In this document: positions 1 to 8,215 of the stretch, in pieces
Position numbering within the stretch: position 1 is the stretch's first letter
Layout of the letters: the number at the start of each line of letters is the position of its first letter
NCBI GenBank assembly: GCA_903851365.1
Contig: CAINOB010000082.1
Coordinates: 71,590-127,437 of the forward strand
Reading direction: 5' to 3'
Source: an uncultured Bacteroidota bacterium
GTDB taxonomy: Bacteria; Bacteroidota; Bacteroidia; Bacteroidales; UBA12481
DNA: 55,848 nt
The notes under the pieces: generated by a model
Told to the model about the DNA's origin: nothing
What the model saw: only the letters and a program-made list of their open reading frames with translations
Databases searched by the model: none
Position numbers and translations under genes: made by a program

Positions 1-1768
1 GTAATTTCTTGTCAAAATCAAGCACTGCCTGATCCTCCTGAACGATTTTTACCCGCTGGGCAACATCAAGAGCCGTTGGTATTTTTGCAGTATTGGTCCA
101 ACTCAACGTAATAATATAATCGACCGAATCCTTTTGCCCTTTTGCACGGCTGACTTTAACATCCTTCCATTCGAGCGTTGGCAGATCTTCAGCCATTGCC
201 ACATTGAACATGGCTTGCTTGCGTATCCAGGGTTCGAGATGCCTCGGAGGGGGATTCTGAGCAAAGAATTTGGGATTAAAGCCACCAATCTCAACGGGAC
301 CCAGGAACGGATGCATAATGGTTTTCCATTTCATGAACCCTTGCCCGCCATTTTCCTGATCATCCCATAAAAGGATATCCAGTTCATCCTTTTTGCCATC
401 CTTGTTAAGATCACCATTTTCACCACCGTTCCATATTTCATCGCCGTACCAAATCGCGCCAAAATAACTGTAACCAAAATCAGGACCATGTCCAAACAAA
501 GGCTCCGGTTTAGCGCTGTCGCCAGTATAATCGTTGATGGGTTCCCTGGTATTATATTCATCATAAACATCACCGGCCCAAGGGTATCCGGTTATTTTCA
601 TGCCTAATGTATCGTAGTGTTCCAGCAGGTGCCGGTCGGCCTCATACATTCCTTTAGCTGAAAATTCTGTCGATGGTCCCCGGAGATGCATAGGAACACG
701 GGTATCCATGGAGTTAACCACCGAGATATTGGGATGTGTAATCAAGAAGTTAAAGACGGCACGGGTCTCGGATTCGCTGAGAGGAAACTCACCGGCACCG
801 CTTTGTGTCCAGCCCCGTCCTGTTGCATCCAACCCATCATCGGGGCGCCAGTTTTCAGGATAGTTCCGGTGCAGATCAAGTCCTCCGATTCCATCTTCAT
901 TGATTTTTCCGTCGCCGTCATTATCCCAGCCTTCCGACGAGCTCGACCAAAGTCCTTTCCCTTTGGCAACTCTTTTCATGAGCCTTCCTGATGGATCGCG
1001 CGGGTCGGGCACCAGCGTTCCCTTTTCTAGATCGACCCACCGCATGGTCGATATGATACCATCGCCATTGAGGTCCTCCGGTGGATCCTCATCAAGCAAA
1101 CCATCCCCATCATTATCGGCAGGTTTTACGGTACTTCTGTTGGTTTGTGCCGTATTCAGATATAAGTTGGAGCCATCGGGATTATTTTCGGGACGGATAT
1201 ATATCGTTTTAGTATCCAAAAGTTTTTTAATCGCTGGATCGGAAGCGTAACTTGTCAGCAGATAGTTCATGAGCCAAAGTGATGATTCCGTTGCGGTAAC
1301 TTCACCGGAGTGCCGTCCACCCTCGAAATAGGCAGCTGGCTTATCGGTATCCTTGCCGGTCTTTTTATTGGTAAGGGTTGCCTGCAGAATCGGCCGGCCC
1401 TCATAGCTGAATCCAACCTCATACAAATCAACTAGATCAGGATACTTTTCGGCCCATCTTTTCATCCACGTATAAACCACATCCACAGTATGATAGCGGT
1501 CCCAGGTTAGTGTTTGGCCAGCGGAATATTCCACTTCTTTATACCTGACCTGAGGAAAAACACTGGTTCCGTGCCGATATCCCTTGACCGTATAATGCAA
1601 GGTATCCTTGTCGGATTCGGGCCAAACGGTGGTTGTCAGAGGCCGGATTTGGGCGGCGGAACCCAAGGGCAGGAGGGCAAGAAGGCAGAAAGGCAGGAAG
1701 GAATGACGCAAGGCACGAGGCACAAGGCGCAAATAAGTTTTAAGGAGGAGGGAAAGCTGGGATTTCAT
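1..1768 (-). CDS. M14 family zinc carboxypeptidase, secreted, C-terminus beyond window
   Basis: The frame reads open from an ATG at 1768 to the window edge, about 589 codons, so the C-terminus is missing. Family signs: zinc motif HSGE (residues 153-156), RPENNPDG (about 192-199), DLHRNYPENW (the D-x-x-R-N equivalent), and a later EIGG segment that should carry the catalytic Glu. M14 enzymes remove C-terminal residues from peptides; secretion makes extracellular or periplasmic peptide degradation likely. Several D-x-D/N-x-D-G stretches (DNDGDG, DLNGDG) look like calcium-binding loops inserted between catalytic motifs. The signal peptide is odd: about 40 residues, with its hydrophobic core (residues 12-35) encoded by two short tandem arrays (1665-1730). 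The GT2 gene lies 29 bp upstream on the same strand. Family call is firm; substrate unknown. Confidence 0.85.
   Translation of the reverse strand, partial: MKSQLSLLLKTYLRLVPRALRHSFLPFCLLALLPLGSAAQIRPLTTTVWPESDKDTLHYTVKGYRHGTSVFPQVRYKEVEYSAGQTLTWDRYHTVDVVYTWMKRWAEKYPDLVDLYEVGFSYEGRPILQATLTNKKTGKDTDKPAAYFEGGRHSGEVTATESSLWLMNYLLTSYASDPAIKKLLDTKTIYIRPENNPDGSNLYLNTAQTNRSTVKPADNDGDGLLDEDPPEDLNGDGIISTMRWVDLEKGTLVPDPRDPSGRLMKRVAKGKGLWSSSSEGWDNDGDGKINEDGIGGLDLHRNYPENWRPDDGLDATGRGWTQSGAGEFPLSESETRAVFNFLITHPNISVVNSMDTRVPMHLRGPSTEFSAKGMYEADRHLLEHYDTLGMKITGYPWAGDVYDEYNTREPINDYTGDSAKPEPLFGHGPDFGYSYFGAIWYGDEIWNGGENGDLNKDGKKDELDILLWDDQENGGQGFMKWKTIMHPFLGPVEIGGFNPKFFAQNPPPRHLEPWIRKQAMFNVAMAEDLPTLEWKDVKVSRAKGQKDSVDYIITLSWTNTAKIPTALDVAQRVKIVQEDQAVLDFDKKL
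1665..1730. repeat. Octamer array followed by heptamer array inside a signal-peptide coding region
   Basis: Positions 1665-1702 read as octamers of the type AGGAGGGC, AAGAAGGC, AGAAAGGC, AGGAAGGA. Positions 1710-1730 read as heptamers AAGGCAC, GAGGCAC, AAGGCGC. Both lie within the M14 carboxypeptidase signal peptide and are translated on the minus strand as leucine- and proline-rich sequence. Related octamer arrays occur at 36475, 36597, 48809, 49007 and 55491. Confidence 0.8.
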
Positions 1769-1797
1769 GATAATTCTTGATATAGTGACAGCTCTTG

Positions 1798-2703
1798 CTA
1801 AAATCGTTTATTTCTAAGGTAGTACCAACCAAATCGTATGGCAATCGGAATATGCCTGAGAACTGTTGGCAATAAACCGTAGTGCCTGACCATAGAGTGA
1901 AACCTTTCACGGAGACTGATCCCGATGTTCTGCTTCGAATGGCCTCCATCAAGGAATGAACAGAGGATGAGGTGAGTGTGGACTACAGACCCACCAGACT
2001 GAAGTCCGGGGTAAACCATAAGCTCTGTGCCCCCATTAATACCTTCTTCTTTATTCTTCTTCCTAATTTCTGCCCTCTGCCCTCTGCCTTCTGCCTTCTT
2101 CAGCGCTTTGAGCACCCAATCATAATCCGCCGAATGCCGGTATTGCGGATCAAAAGGTACGGTGATATCACGGCGCACCAATATTGCCTGGTGGCAAACA
2201 AGCATCCCCTTTTTGAAACTTTTCCAGGTGAGCTTTTCCGGCGGTCTCAGCCGGCGCAACCCCACTTCGCGATAGGCTGAATCCACAATCATGGCTTCTC
2301 CGTAATAAATCGAGGCAAGCTGGCCGGAAGCAAAAATTTTCTCTGTGGTTTGCGGTGAATAGATCAGGTCACCGGCATTCATGAACCAGACATAATCACC
2401 CGTTGCAGCAGCCAATCCCTTATTCATGGCATCATATATTCCTTTATCGGGCTCACTGATCCAGTAACTGATATGATTTTCGTATAACCTGAGAATTTCC
2501 ACCGTTCCATCCGAAGAACCGCCATCAATCACTATATATTCGATATTCGGATAAGTTTGATTAACTATGCTGATGATAGTTTTTTCGATCAGGCTCAGGC
2601 AATTATATACCACTGTAATCACTGAAACTACTGGCAATCCCGATTGTTTTACCGGCGATTGGCCAAGGAGCCGTTGTCCGCCTGTCAAGGTCTCTTCCAT
2701 CAT
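1798..2703 (-). CDS. Glycosyltransferase family 2 with an in-frame repeat insertion
   Basis: A 301-residue cytoplasmic GT2 enzyme of the wca/colanic type. The GT-A core is clear: VSVITVVYNC near the start, VIDGGSSDGT (nucleotide-sugar binding), GIYDAMNKGL and FMNAGD (DxD-like metal site), then HSADYDWVLKALKKA. About 40 residues (roughly 203-240) then appear that do not look like the family. They are encoded by a heptamer array plus an imperfect palindrome. Normal family sequence resumes with THLILCSFLDGGHSKQN. The insertion keeps frame, so the product may still work, but it lies after the catalytic core where acceptor specificity is set. The gene sits head to head with the putative nonulosonate transferase at 2750, so both may serve the same surface glycan. 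Acceptor unknown. Confidence 0.85.
   Translation of the reverse strand: MMEETLTGGQRLLGQSPVKQSGLPVVSVITVVYNCLSLIEKTIISIVNQTYPNIEYIVIDGGSSDGTVEILRLYENHISYWISEPDKGIYDAMNKGLAAATGDYVWFMNAGDLIYSPQTTEKIFASGQLASIYYGEAMIVDSAYREVGLRRLRPPEKLTWKSFKKGMLVCHQAILVRRDITVPFDPQYRHSADYDWVLKALKKAEGRGQRAEIRKKNKEEGINGGTELMVYPGLQSGGSVVHTHLILCSFLDGGHSKQNIGISLRERFHSMVRHYGLLPTVLRHIPIAIRFGWYYLRNKRF
2070..2097. repeat. Heptamer tandem array inside the GT2 gene
   Basis: Four consecutive 7-bp units (CTGCCCT twice, then CTGCCTT twice) are translated on the minus strand as part of the foreign segment of the GT2 enzyme. An imperfect inverted repeat (around ACCCCGGACT and AGTCTGGTGGGT, about 1985-2015) follows inside the same insertion. 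The total insertion keeps the reading frame. Confidence 0.75.
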
Positions 2704-2749
2704 GTTCGGTTTGGATGGGAAATTAGTTAATTTCGCACAAAAGCCTGAT

Positions 2750-3652
2750 ATGTTTTACGCTTTACTCAAAATACAACGTTTTGCCGAATCGCTTTACCAG
2801 GCCCTGATCAGCCTGATAAGGGTGTTTTTCCGTTTTCGTTTCCGTTCCGACCTTACAAAGATCCATGCATACGGCAAAGAGCTGGTTATTTTGGCCAACG
2901 GACCCTCACTCCGTGCTGATATGAATAATTATCCGGCTTTTTTTACTGAAAAGCAGCTGTTGTGCGTAAACCAGTTTTGCCTGACCGACGACTTTGTGCG
3001 TTTAAAACCTCAATACTATATTCTGCTGGATATCGGCTATTTTACCGAGAATACCATCCCACGGGTGGCAGAAGTGCGCGAACAGATCAAGCAGGCCCTG
3101 ATCAGCAAAACCACCTGGCCGATTACTCTATTCTGTCCGGCTGAGGGGCGTAACAGCCGTTTCCACCGTGAACTTCTGGCTTCAGGTATACCAATCAAAT
3201 TTGCTTTTCTGAATAAAACAGTTGTGGATGGGGTACGAACAATACGCCATTGGCTTTATCGCCATCAATTAGGTATGCCCGCACCGCAAAACGTGCTGAT
3301 TGGTGCGCTTATGGCCGGATTGGCCTGTGATTTCAGCCGGATAGTTATTCTTGGAGCAGATCACTCCTGGCATCAGGGACTCGAGATCGGAGAAGATGGT
3401 AAGCTGGTGTCGGCCGAAAATCATTTCTATGATAAGAAACCCTGGAAAGTGGCTATCCACCATCCCGAAACATTGCAACGGGCAACAATTCATGACTATT
3501 TCTTCAACCTCTACCGCACATTTCGCAGTTATCACCTGATTGAAGAATTTGCGAAATCAAGAAATGTGAAAATCGTCAATGCCAGTTCTGTAACTTTCAT
3601 TGATGCTTTTGAACGAAAAAGTCTGGCTGATTATCCCTGGGAGGTGCGCTGA
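2750..3652 (+). CDS. DUF115/GT42-like protein, candidate nonulosonate (sialyl-type) transferase
   Basis: Start taken at ATG 2750 (300 residues). The longer open frame runs into the GT2 gene on the other strand and its extra N-terminus looks non-native. Visible signs: LVILANGPSL (residues 45-54), VNQFCLTDDF (73-82), and MAGLACDFSRIVILGADHSW (188-207). The spacing and wording recall the CMP-binding GNGPSL, CNQF and S/AGIDF motifs of Campylobacter CST-type GT42 sialyltransferases and the related DUF115 (MptE/Maf-like) fold. Context supports this: the gene converges on neuA and overlaps it by 22 bp. Inference: it transfers a CMP-activated nonulosonic acid to a glycan or protein. A DUF115 protein of other function cannot be excluded. 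Confidence 0.6.
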   Translation: MFYALLKIQRFAESLYQALISLIRVFFRFRFRSDLTKIHAYGKELVILANGPSLRADMNNYPAFFTEKQLLCVNQFCLTDDFVRLKPQYYILLDIGYFTENTIPRVAEVREQIKQALISKTTWPITLFCPAEGRNSRFHRELLASGIPIKFAFLNKTVVDGVRTIRHWLYRHQLGMPAPQNVLIGALMAGLACDFSRIVILGADHSWHQGLEIGEDGKLVSAENHFYDKKPWKVAIHHPETLQRATIHDYFFNLYRTFRSYHLIEEFAKSRNVKIVNASSVTFIDAFERKSLADYPWEVR

Positions 3653-4344
3653 CCGAGATAAATCCCGGCAAGGTCGAAATCCACCTGGTCATCGATATCA
3701 ATGGAATCCTTCCGGCTCATGACATAGGCATAAGCACCGGAATTCAGGAATAATGTTCTCTCCTCCAACATTCTACGAATATTGCAAAAATAAAGTGCAC
3801 CATTCAGACGGTAATAGGCCGGTAACTGCTGCGATGGTATTTTTTGTATATTCTGAGGGATGAATCCGTCGAGCGACAGATTCTCCGGAAGGGTATTGCT
3901 CCAGAGTGGTGAATGTTCAGATTTGCAGACAGATACTATGGCATCCGCCTGTTTTTCTTCCAGCTGTTTTACTGCTTCCCTGATATTTTGAGCGGTTCTG
4001 AGCGGTGACGTAGGCTGCAGGCAGGCTATGTGCGTCCAGGTGGAATCGTCTTTTCTCAATTCCTTCACAGCATGGATCATTACATCCACGGTGGGTGTAT
4101 CGTCCTGCGTGAGCTCATCGGGGCGCATGAAAGGGACTTCAGCACCGAACTGTGCGGCAAGAACGGCAATCTCCCAGCTATCTGTACTAACCACCACTCT
4201 GGCAAAGACTCCCGATTCAATAGCGGCTTCAATGGTCCAGCCGATGAGCGGTTTTCCGGCAATCAGCATCATGTTTTTTCCCGGAAGGCGTTTACTGCCA
4301 CCGCGAGCGGGGATTATAGCCACATATGGACTTTTATCATTCAT
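3631..4344 (-). CDS. neuA: CMP-nonulosonate cytidylyltransferase (NeuA/LegF type)
   Basis: Activates a nonulosonic acid with CTP to CMP-NulO in the cytoplasm. The N-terminus carries the nucleotide-binding signature IPARGGSKRLPGKN, followed by KPLIGWTIEAA and CLQPTSPLRT, all typical of this family. Start chosen at ATG 4344 (MNDKSPYVA), where it overlaps the upstream stop codon as ATGAATGA. The 10-residue longer form lacks this coupling. About 237 residues, normal length. Last gene of the nonulosonate operon. Whether the substrate is sialic or legionaminic acid cannot be read from the motifs. Confidence 0.88.
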   Translation of the reverse strand: MNDKSPYVAIIPARGGSKRLPGKNMMLIAGKPLIGWTIEAAIESGVFARVVVSTDSWEIAVLAAQFGAEVPFMRPDELTQDDTPTVDVMIHAVKELRKDDSTWTHIACLQPTSPLRTAQNIREAVKQLEEKQADAIVSVCKSEHSPLWSNTLPENLSLDGFIPQNIQKIPSQQLPAYYRLNGALYFCNIRRMLEERTLFLNSGAYAYVMSRKDSIDIDDQVDFDLAGIYLGQRTSQG

Positions 4345-5389
4345 GGAATAGCCTGTTATAATCAAAATTCGCACGTTCGTAATCTTCCGGCTTTCCGATA
4401 TCCATCCAAAACTCCCTGATCGGAAACGACAGGGTGGTCAGTCCCCGCTCGACAGCCTGTTCAAATAATCCGGTCATATCCATGGGATTACCTTTGGGTA
4501 TGAGGTCCAGAGTTTGGGGTGTGAGGACATAAATTCCGGCGTTTACATAGAATTGCTGAACAGGTTTTTCCTCGATCGATACGATATTTTCCTTGTTCAG
4601 CCTGACAACTCCATAGGGAACTTCCATCCCGTATTCACGGATACACATGGTGGCATCGGAAGCATTGCGGGTATGAAACTCCATCAGGCTCTCGAAATCC
4701 ACCAGGGTAAGAATATCAGCGTTCATTACAAAAAACGATTCATCGGGTGTACGCTCAAGTAAACCAAGCGCCCCGGCGGTTCCCATGCGCTGGTTTTCTT
4801 CCAGATAAGTGATATCGACTCCCATGGTGAGTCCGTTTCCAAAATATTTTCGGATAATATCAGCCTTATAGTTCAGCGCAATGACAAACTTGGTGTATCC
4901 CTGTTTTTTAAACCGGCTGATCACTGTTTCCAGGATCGGCCTTCCGCCCACCGGGAGCATAGGTTTGGGAGTATGATCGGTAAGCGGCTTTAGCCGGGAG
5001 CCCAGCCCTCCTGCCATGAGTACAACCGTATTGGGGTGTTTTTCCTGTTTGATGAGCTGGTCGATCTCGGCCAGACGAATCACGCGGCCGTCATCATCCA
5101 CCACAGGAATCTGAAAAACTTTCCGGTTGACAGCCAGTTCGATAATTTTTTCTTTGGGGTCCGATATCTTTACTGACAGAGGCTGATGGTTAAAAATGTC
5201 CCGGATTGGATCACTCATTTCCATCCCTTTCAGCAAACCGCGACGGATATCTCCATCCGTAAGCGTGCCGATCAGCTTTCCATCATCATCCACAACGATA
5301 GCAATTTTCATTGCACCGGTATCGATGATCCGCATGGCCTCGCGAATGGATGCTGACGAGGTAATCTTTATATCGGAGATTAAATACAT
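4337..5389 (-). CDS. ptmE: CBS-domain nucleotidyltransferase (PtmE-like)
   Basis: About 350 residues. Two N-terminal CBS repeats (about 1-120, with IAIVVDDDGKLIGTLTDGDI and QIPVVDDDGRVIRL) precede a sugar-1-phosphate nucleotidyltransferase domain (VVLMAGGLGSRLKPLTDHTP, then KPMLPVGGRPILE). This order is that of PtmE, the glucosamine-1-phosphate guanylyltransferase that makes GDP-sugar precursors for legionaminic acid in Campylobacter. The CBS pair may sense adenine nucleotides. The gene starts directly after the neuC stop (TAAATG) and overlaps neuA, so it is translationally coupled. Its presence beside neuABC hints at a GDP-sugar legionaminate route, although no LegB/LegC genes are seen. Substrate is an inference. 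Confidence 0.82.
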   Translation of the reverse strand: MYLISDIKITSSASIREAMRIIDTGAMKIAIVVDDDGKLIGTLTDGDIRRGLLKGMEMSDPIRDIFNHQPLSVKISDPKEKIIELAVNRKVFQIPVVDDDGRVIRLAEIDQLIKQEKHPNTVVLMAGGLGSRLKPLTDHTPKPMLPVGGRPILETVISRFKKQGYTKFVIALNYKADIIRKYFGNGLTMGVDITYLEENQRMGTAGALGLLERTPDESFFVMNADILTLVDFESLMEFHTRNASDATMCIREYGMEVPYGVVRLNKENIVSIEEKPVQQFYVNAGIYVLTPQTLDLIPKGNPMDMTGLFEQAVERGLTTLSFPIREFWMDIGKPEDYERANFDYNRLFHE

Positions 5390-6544
5390 TTACTTATCGT
5401 AGAACCGTTTATAAATCAATTTACTGAAATCAGTGTTTTTTAGCACTGCTAAAATTTTGTCGGCGGCACCGCCGTTCCCATAGGGATTTTCAACGGTACG
5501 GAGTTTTTTACTGAAGGTGGGAGAGTAGAGCTTTGCAAATGCTTTTGTGATCGCTTTTTCGGAGGTATCACAATCAATAACTGACGCAGCCCTGATACGC
5601 CCATCCTGCCTTTTCCCAATATTTACAGTTCCGATATGAAAACTGGGTGCCTCAATGATGCCACTCGACGAATTTCCAACCACAGCATCAACTAATTTCA
5701 TGGTCGACAGGTAGTTAAGCTGACCCATCGATGGAATCAGGATGGCACGGCCAATCCGCGTTTGCACATAGGATTGAATCTTCTGGATAATGATCCGATG
5801 ACCGGTATCAGCATTGGGCATAGTAAAGATCAGTCCGGTTTCTGGCAGCTTGTCGAGTGCGGCCAGCAGTTCGCCAATCTGATTTCCTGCCTGACCAGGG
5901 TCCAGCGTTTCGGGGTGATAGGTAATCAGCAGGTTACGTTTATGGAATTTGAAACAAATAGCTTTTTCAAGCTCCTTGAGTTCAAGTAGTTTGACTTTAT
6001 TTATATTATCGATCCCCAATCCGCCAACCATGAATACCCGGTCGGGTTGTTCGCCCAATTGAATTATCCGGTCGCGATACGATTCAGCAGCAGCAAAATG
6101 CAGGTGTGACAGTTTGGTTACTGCATGTCTGATTGCATCGTCGATAGCGCCTTCGCTGAGTTCACCTCCATGAAGGTGCGCTACAGGGATATTTGCAATC
6201 AGGGCAGCAGTTGCAGCACCAAGAATCTCGAACCGGTCGCCAAGAATTACCACCAGATCAGGCTTCAAGGTCTGGAAAGAGGCGGCAAACCCTTCCAGCG
6301 CCAGGGCCAGTGAATGGGTAATATCCAGTACTTTGTCACCAAAAAGTTCAAGATCAAAACTTCGGTCAACTTTAAAACCCTCTTCACGTATGCGGTCTAT
6401 TGTGGAACCGAATTCCGACGACAGGTGTGCACCTGTCACAACCACCTGCAATTGAAAAGTGGGATCCGACTGAATTCCTTTCATCAGCCAGTAGAGGAGG
6501 CCATATTCGGCCCGGTTAGTAGTTATAACGCAGATTTTTCGCAT
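5390..6544 (-). CDS. neuC: UDP/GDP-sugar hydrolysing 2-epimerase (NeuC/LegG type)
   Basis: 384 residues, GT-B fold of the WecB/NeuC family. Signs: ITTNRAEYGLLYWLM at the N-terminus, VILGDRFEILGAATAA, IPVAHLHGGELSEGAIDDAI and GNSSSGIIEAP. The hydrolysing branch converts a nucleotide-activated GlcNAc-type sugar to the free 2-epimer (ManNAc or the 2,4-diacetamido analogue), the substrate for NeuB. The EGAIDD segment after HLHGGE is typical of NeuC/LegG rather than non-hydrolysing WecB. Start overlaps the neuB stop as TGATG. The sugar substrate depends on whether the pathway makes sialic or legionaminic acid. Confidence 0.87.
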   Translation of the reverse strand: MRKICVITTNRAEYGLLYWLMKGIQSDPTFQLQVVVTGAHLSSEFGSTIDRIREEGFKVDRSFDLELFGDKVLDITHSLALALEGFAASFQTLKPDLVVILGDRFEILGAATAALIANIPVAHLHGGELSEGAIDDAIRHAVTKLSHLHFAAAESYRDRIIQLGEQPDRVFMVGGLGIDNINKVKLLELKELEKAICFKFHKRNLLITYHPETLDPGQAGNQIGELLAALDKLPETGLIFTMPNADTGHRIIIQKIQSYVQTRIGRAILIPSMGQLNYLSTMKLVDAVVGNSSSGIIEAPSFHIGTVNIGKRQDGRIRAASVIDCDTSEKAITKAFAKLYSPTFSKKLRTVENPYGNGGAADKILAVLKNTDFSKLIYKRFYDK

Positions 6545-7545
6545 CAGATGAGTTCGTCAGTGGTGTAATTACGGGTGGCAAATGTACCGATAATATCGTC
6601 CCACCGCAAAGGAGAAATGCCTGTTCCAGGGCGCTTGACCGTAAGGTTTTCCACGGTGAAAAGATCGCCTTTACTGATAGGACATGCCGCTACGATGCTT
6701 TTTCTTGCCGCCGCCATGTTTTTCCGCTCCCCTGCGCTTGGCTCTTTTTTTGAAGAACCCAGGGCCTGTTCGATATTACGGATGGACCGCACCATAGCAT
6801 GCAGTTCGGCAGGTTCGAGACTGGCTTTATGATCGGGACCGGGCATGTTTCTGTCGAGGGTAAAGTGCTTTTCAATCACTTGTGCGCCAAGGGCAACCGC
6901 CGCTACCGGAACCTCAATGCCATCGGTATGATCGGAATAGCCCACCCTGACTCCGAATTCAATGGCCATGGTCATCATCGCCCTGAGATTGACATCAGTA
7001 TATGGCGTGGGATAATCGGTATTTGCATGCAGAAGAGTGACTTTCGACCTTGGCAAACCTGCCTTTTCAATCAGGTTCAGAGCTTCACCGATTTCGGCCA
7101 TGTCAGCCATCCCGGTTGACAAGATGATTGGTCGGCCAAATTTGGCCAATTGCCTTAATAATAGAATATTGGTCAGATCGCCTGAGCCGATTTTGAAGAG
7201 ATCCACCCCCAGCTTGTCCAGCATCTCAGCGCTGTCCTCATCAAAAGGGGTCGAAATCATTCGGATACCCTGTTTTTTTGCATGGGCCATCAGGTTCACA
7301 TGAGCTTCTTCGTCGAGCTCAAGCTTCTTCAGCATGGCAAACTGGCTGCCCTCCACTCCGGTTTGTTTTTCCTGATAGGCCGCTTTAGGAGCACTTGCCG
7401 TGACCAGCTTTTCGGTTTTGAAGGTCTGGAATTTTATATAATCAGCGCCAGCCGAGGCGGCAATTTCAATCATTTTCCGGGCGGTGCTAAGGTCCCCGTT
7501 ATGGTTGACCCCAGCTTCCGCTATGATGATAACATGAGTGTTCAT
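6544..7545 (-). CDS. neuB: Nonulosonic acid synthase (NeuB/LegI type) with C-terminal SAF domain
   Basis: 333 residues. The N-terminal TIM barrel condenses phosphoenolpyruvate with the free hexosamine to give the nine-carbon acid. Signs: IIAEAGVNHNGDLSTAR, DYIKFQTFKTEKLVT, STPFDEDSAEML, FKIGSGDLTN, and GYSDHTDGIEVPVAAVALGA with VIEKHFTLDRNMPGPDHKAS. An antifreeze-like SAF domain (about residues 280-333, SIVAACPISKGDLFTVENLT) follows, as in all NeuB homologues. The start ATG overlaps the neuD stop as ATGA. Good length and intact motifs, so probably active; the exact product is not decidable by eye. Confidence 0.9.
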   Translation of the reverse strand: MNTHVIIIAEAGVNHNGDLSTARKMIEIAASAGADYIKFQTFKTEKLVTASAPKAAYQEKQTGVEGSQFAMLKKLELDEEAHVNLMAHAKKQGIRMISTPFDEDSAEMLDKLGVDLFKIGSGDLTNILLLRQLAKFGRPIILSTGMADMAEIGEALNLIEKAGLPRSKVTLLHANTDYPTPYTDVNLRAMMTMAIEFGVRVGYSDHTDGIEVPVAAVALGAQVIEKHFTLDRNMPGPDHKASLEPAELHAMVRSIRNIEQALGSSKKEPSAGERKNMAAARKSIVAACPISKGDLFTVENLTVKRPGTGISPLRWDDIIGTFATRNYTTDELI

Positions 7546-8189
7546 CTGATTTTTCTTAGCGGGTTTCCAATGTAGGTACCAGGCTGATCGAGTGAACGCA
7601 AAACAACTGAACCGGCTGATATCAGGGTGTCATCTGCAACATCGGTATTATTCGACAATACCGTTCGGCTGCCAACGAAAGTTCGGCTGCCAACTTTGCA
7701 CTGCCCGTTAAGAATTGCATAAGTCGAAATGTGACTGTGATCGCCGACAGTAGCTTCATGTTCAATCAGCGCACCAGTATTTAAAATGCAGTTCATGCCG
7801 ACAACCGCCTCAGTGTTTACTACGGCATGGTGCATGACAATAGTGCCTTCCCCGATAATAGCATTTCTTGATACATAGGCATTTGGCGATATGATAACCG
7901 GAAATTTTCCGCCAAGGCCCTTAATCAGGTTAAAAAGCTTTATCCTGATATCCGGATGCTGGATCTGACCCACGGTGATCAATGCATTTTTATACTCCTT
8001 AATCAGTTCCGGCAGATCATCGTCTGTCCCGATGACTTCATAACCGAGCACCTGATACCCGATACCCGATACCTGATACCCTCTGTTTTCCACGATCCCG
8101 GCAATCTCAAACCTTCCTTCGGCCTGGATCACGTCGATGCACGATTTGCAGTGTCCGCCGCCCCCGATAAGTAAAAGTTTTTCTGTCAC
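7542..8189 (-). CDS. neuD: NeuD/PglD-family sugar acetyltransferase with a heptamer repeat in frame
   Basis: 215 residues. A Rossmann-like N-terminus (LLLIGGGGHCKSCIDVI) precedes a left-handed beta-helix of hexapeptide repeats (IISPNAYVSRNAIIGEGTIV, GALIEHEATVGDHSHIS, GSRTVLSNNTDVADD). Such enzymes N- or O-acetylate amino sugars. Here it could be LegH-like, adding the 4-acetamido group before 2-epimerisation, or NeuD-like, O-acetylating the sialic acid. Residues about 37-46 (GYQVSGIGYQ) are encoded by four 7-bp tandem units and are foreign to the family. They sit on the loop after the Rossmann beta-strand, where an insertion could be tolerated. Translation is coupled to neuB. Confidence 0.85.
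   Translation of the reverse strand: MTEKLLLIGGGGHCKSCIDVIQAEGRFEIAGIVENRGYQVSGIGYQVLGYEVIGTDDDLPELIKEYKNALITVGQIQHPDIRIKLFNLIKGLGGKFPVIISPNAYVSRNAIIGEGTIVMHHAVVNTEAVVGMNCILNTGALIEHEATVGDHSHISTYAILNGQCKVGSRTFVGSRTVLSNNTDVADDTLISAGSVVLRSLDQPGTYIGNPLRKIR
8052..8079. repeat. Heptamer tandem array inside neuD
   Basis: Four 7-bp units: CTGATAC, CCGATAC, CCGATAC, CTGATAC. Twenty-eight bases is not a multiple of three, so flanking bases must make up the frame. The coding effect is a G-Y-Q-V style repeat in NeuD. Confidence 0.8.
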
Positions 8190-8215
8190 GATGATCCCGT
8201 TTTTACAAAGATAAT

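Noticed and set aside
2567-2749. N-terminal extension of the DUF115/GT42-like protein
   Set aside because: It runs antisense through the GT2 start and has no family-like sequence; ATG 2750 gives a complete domain.
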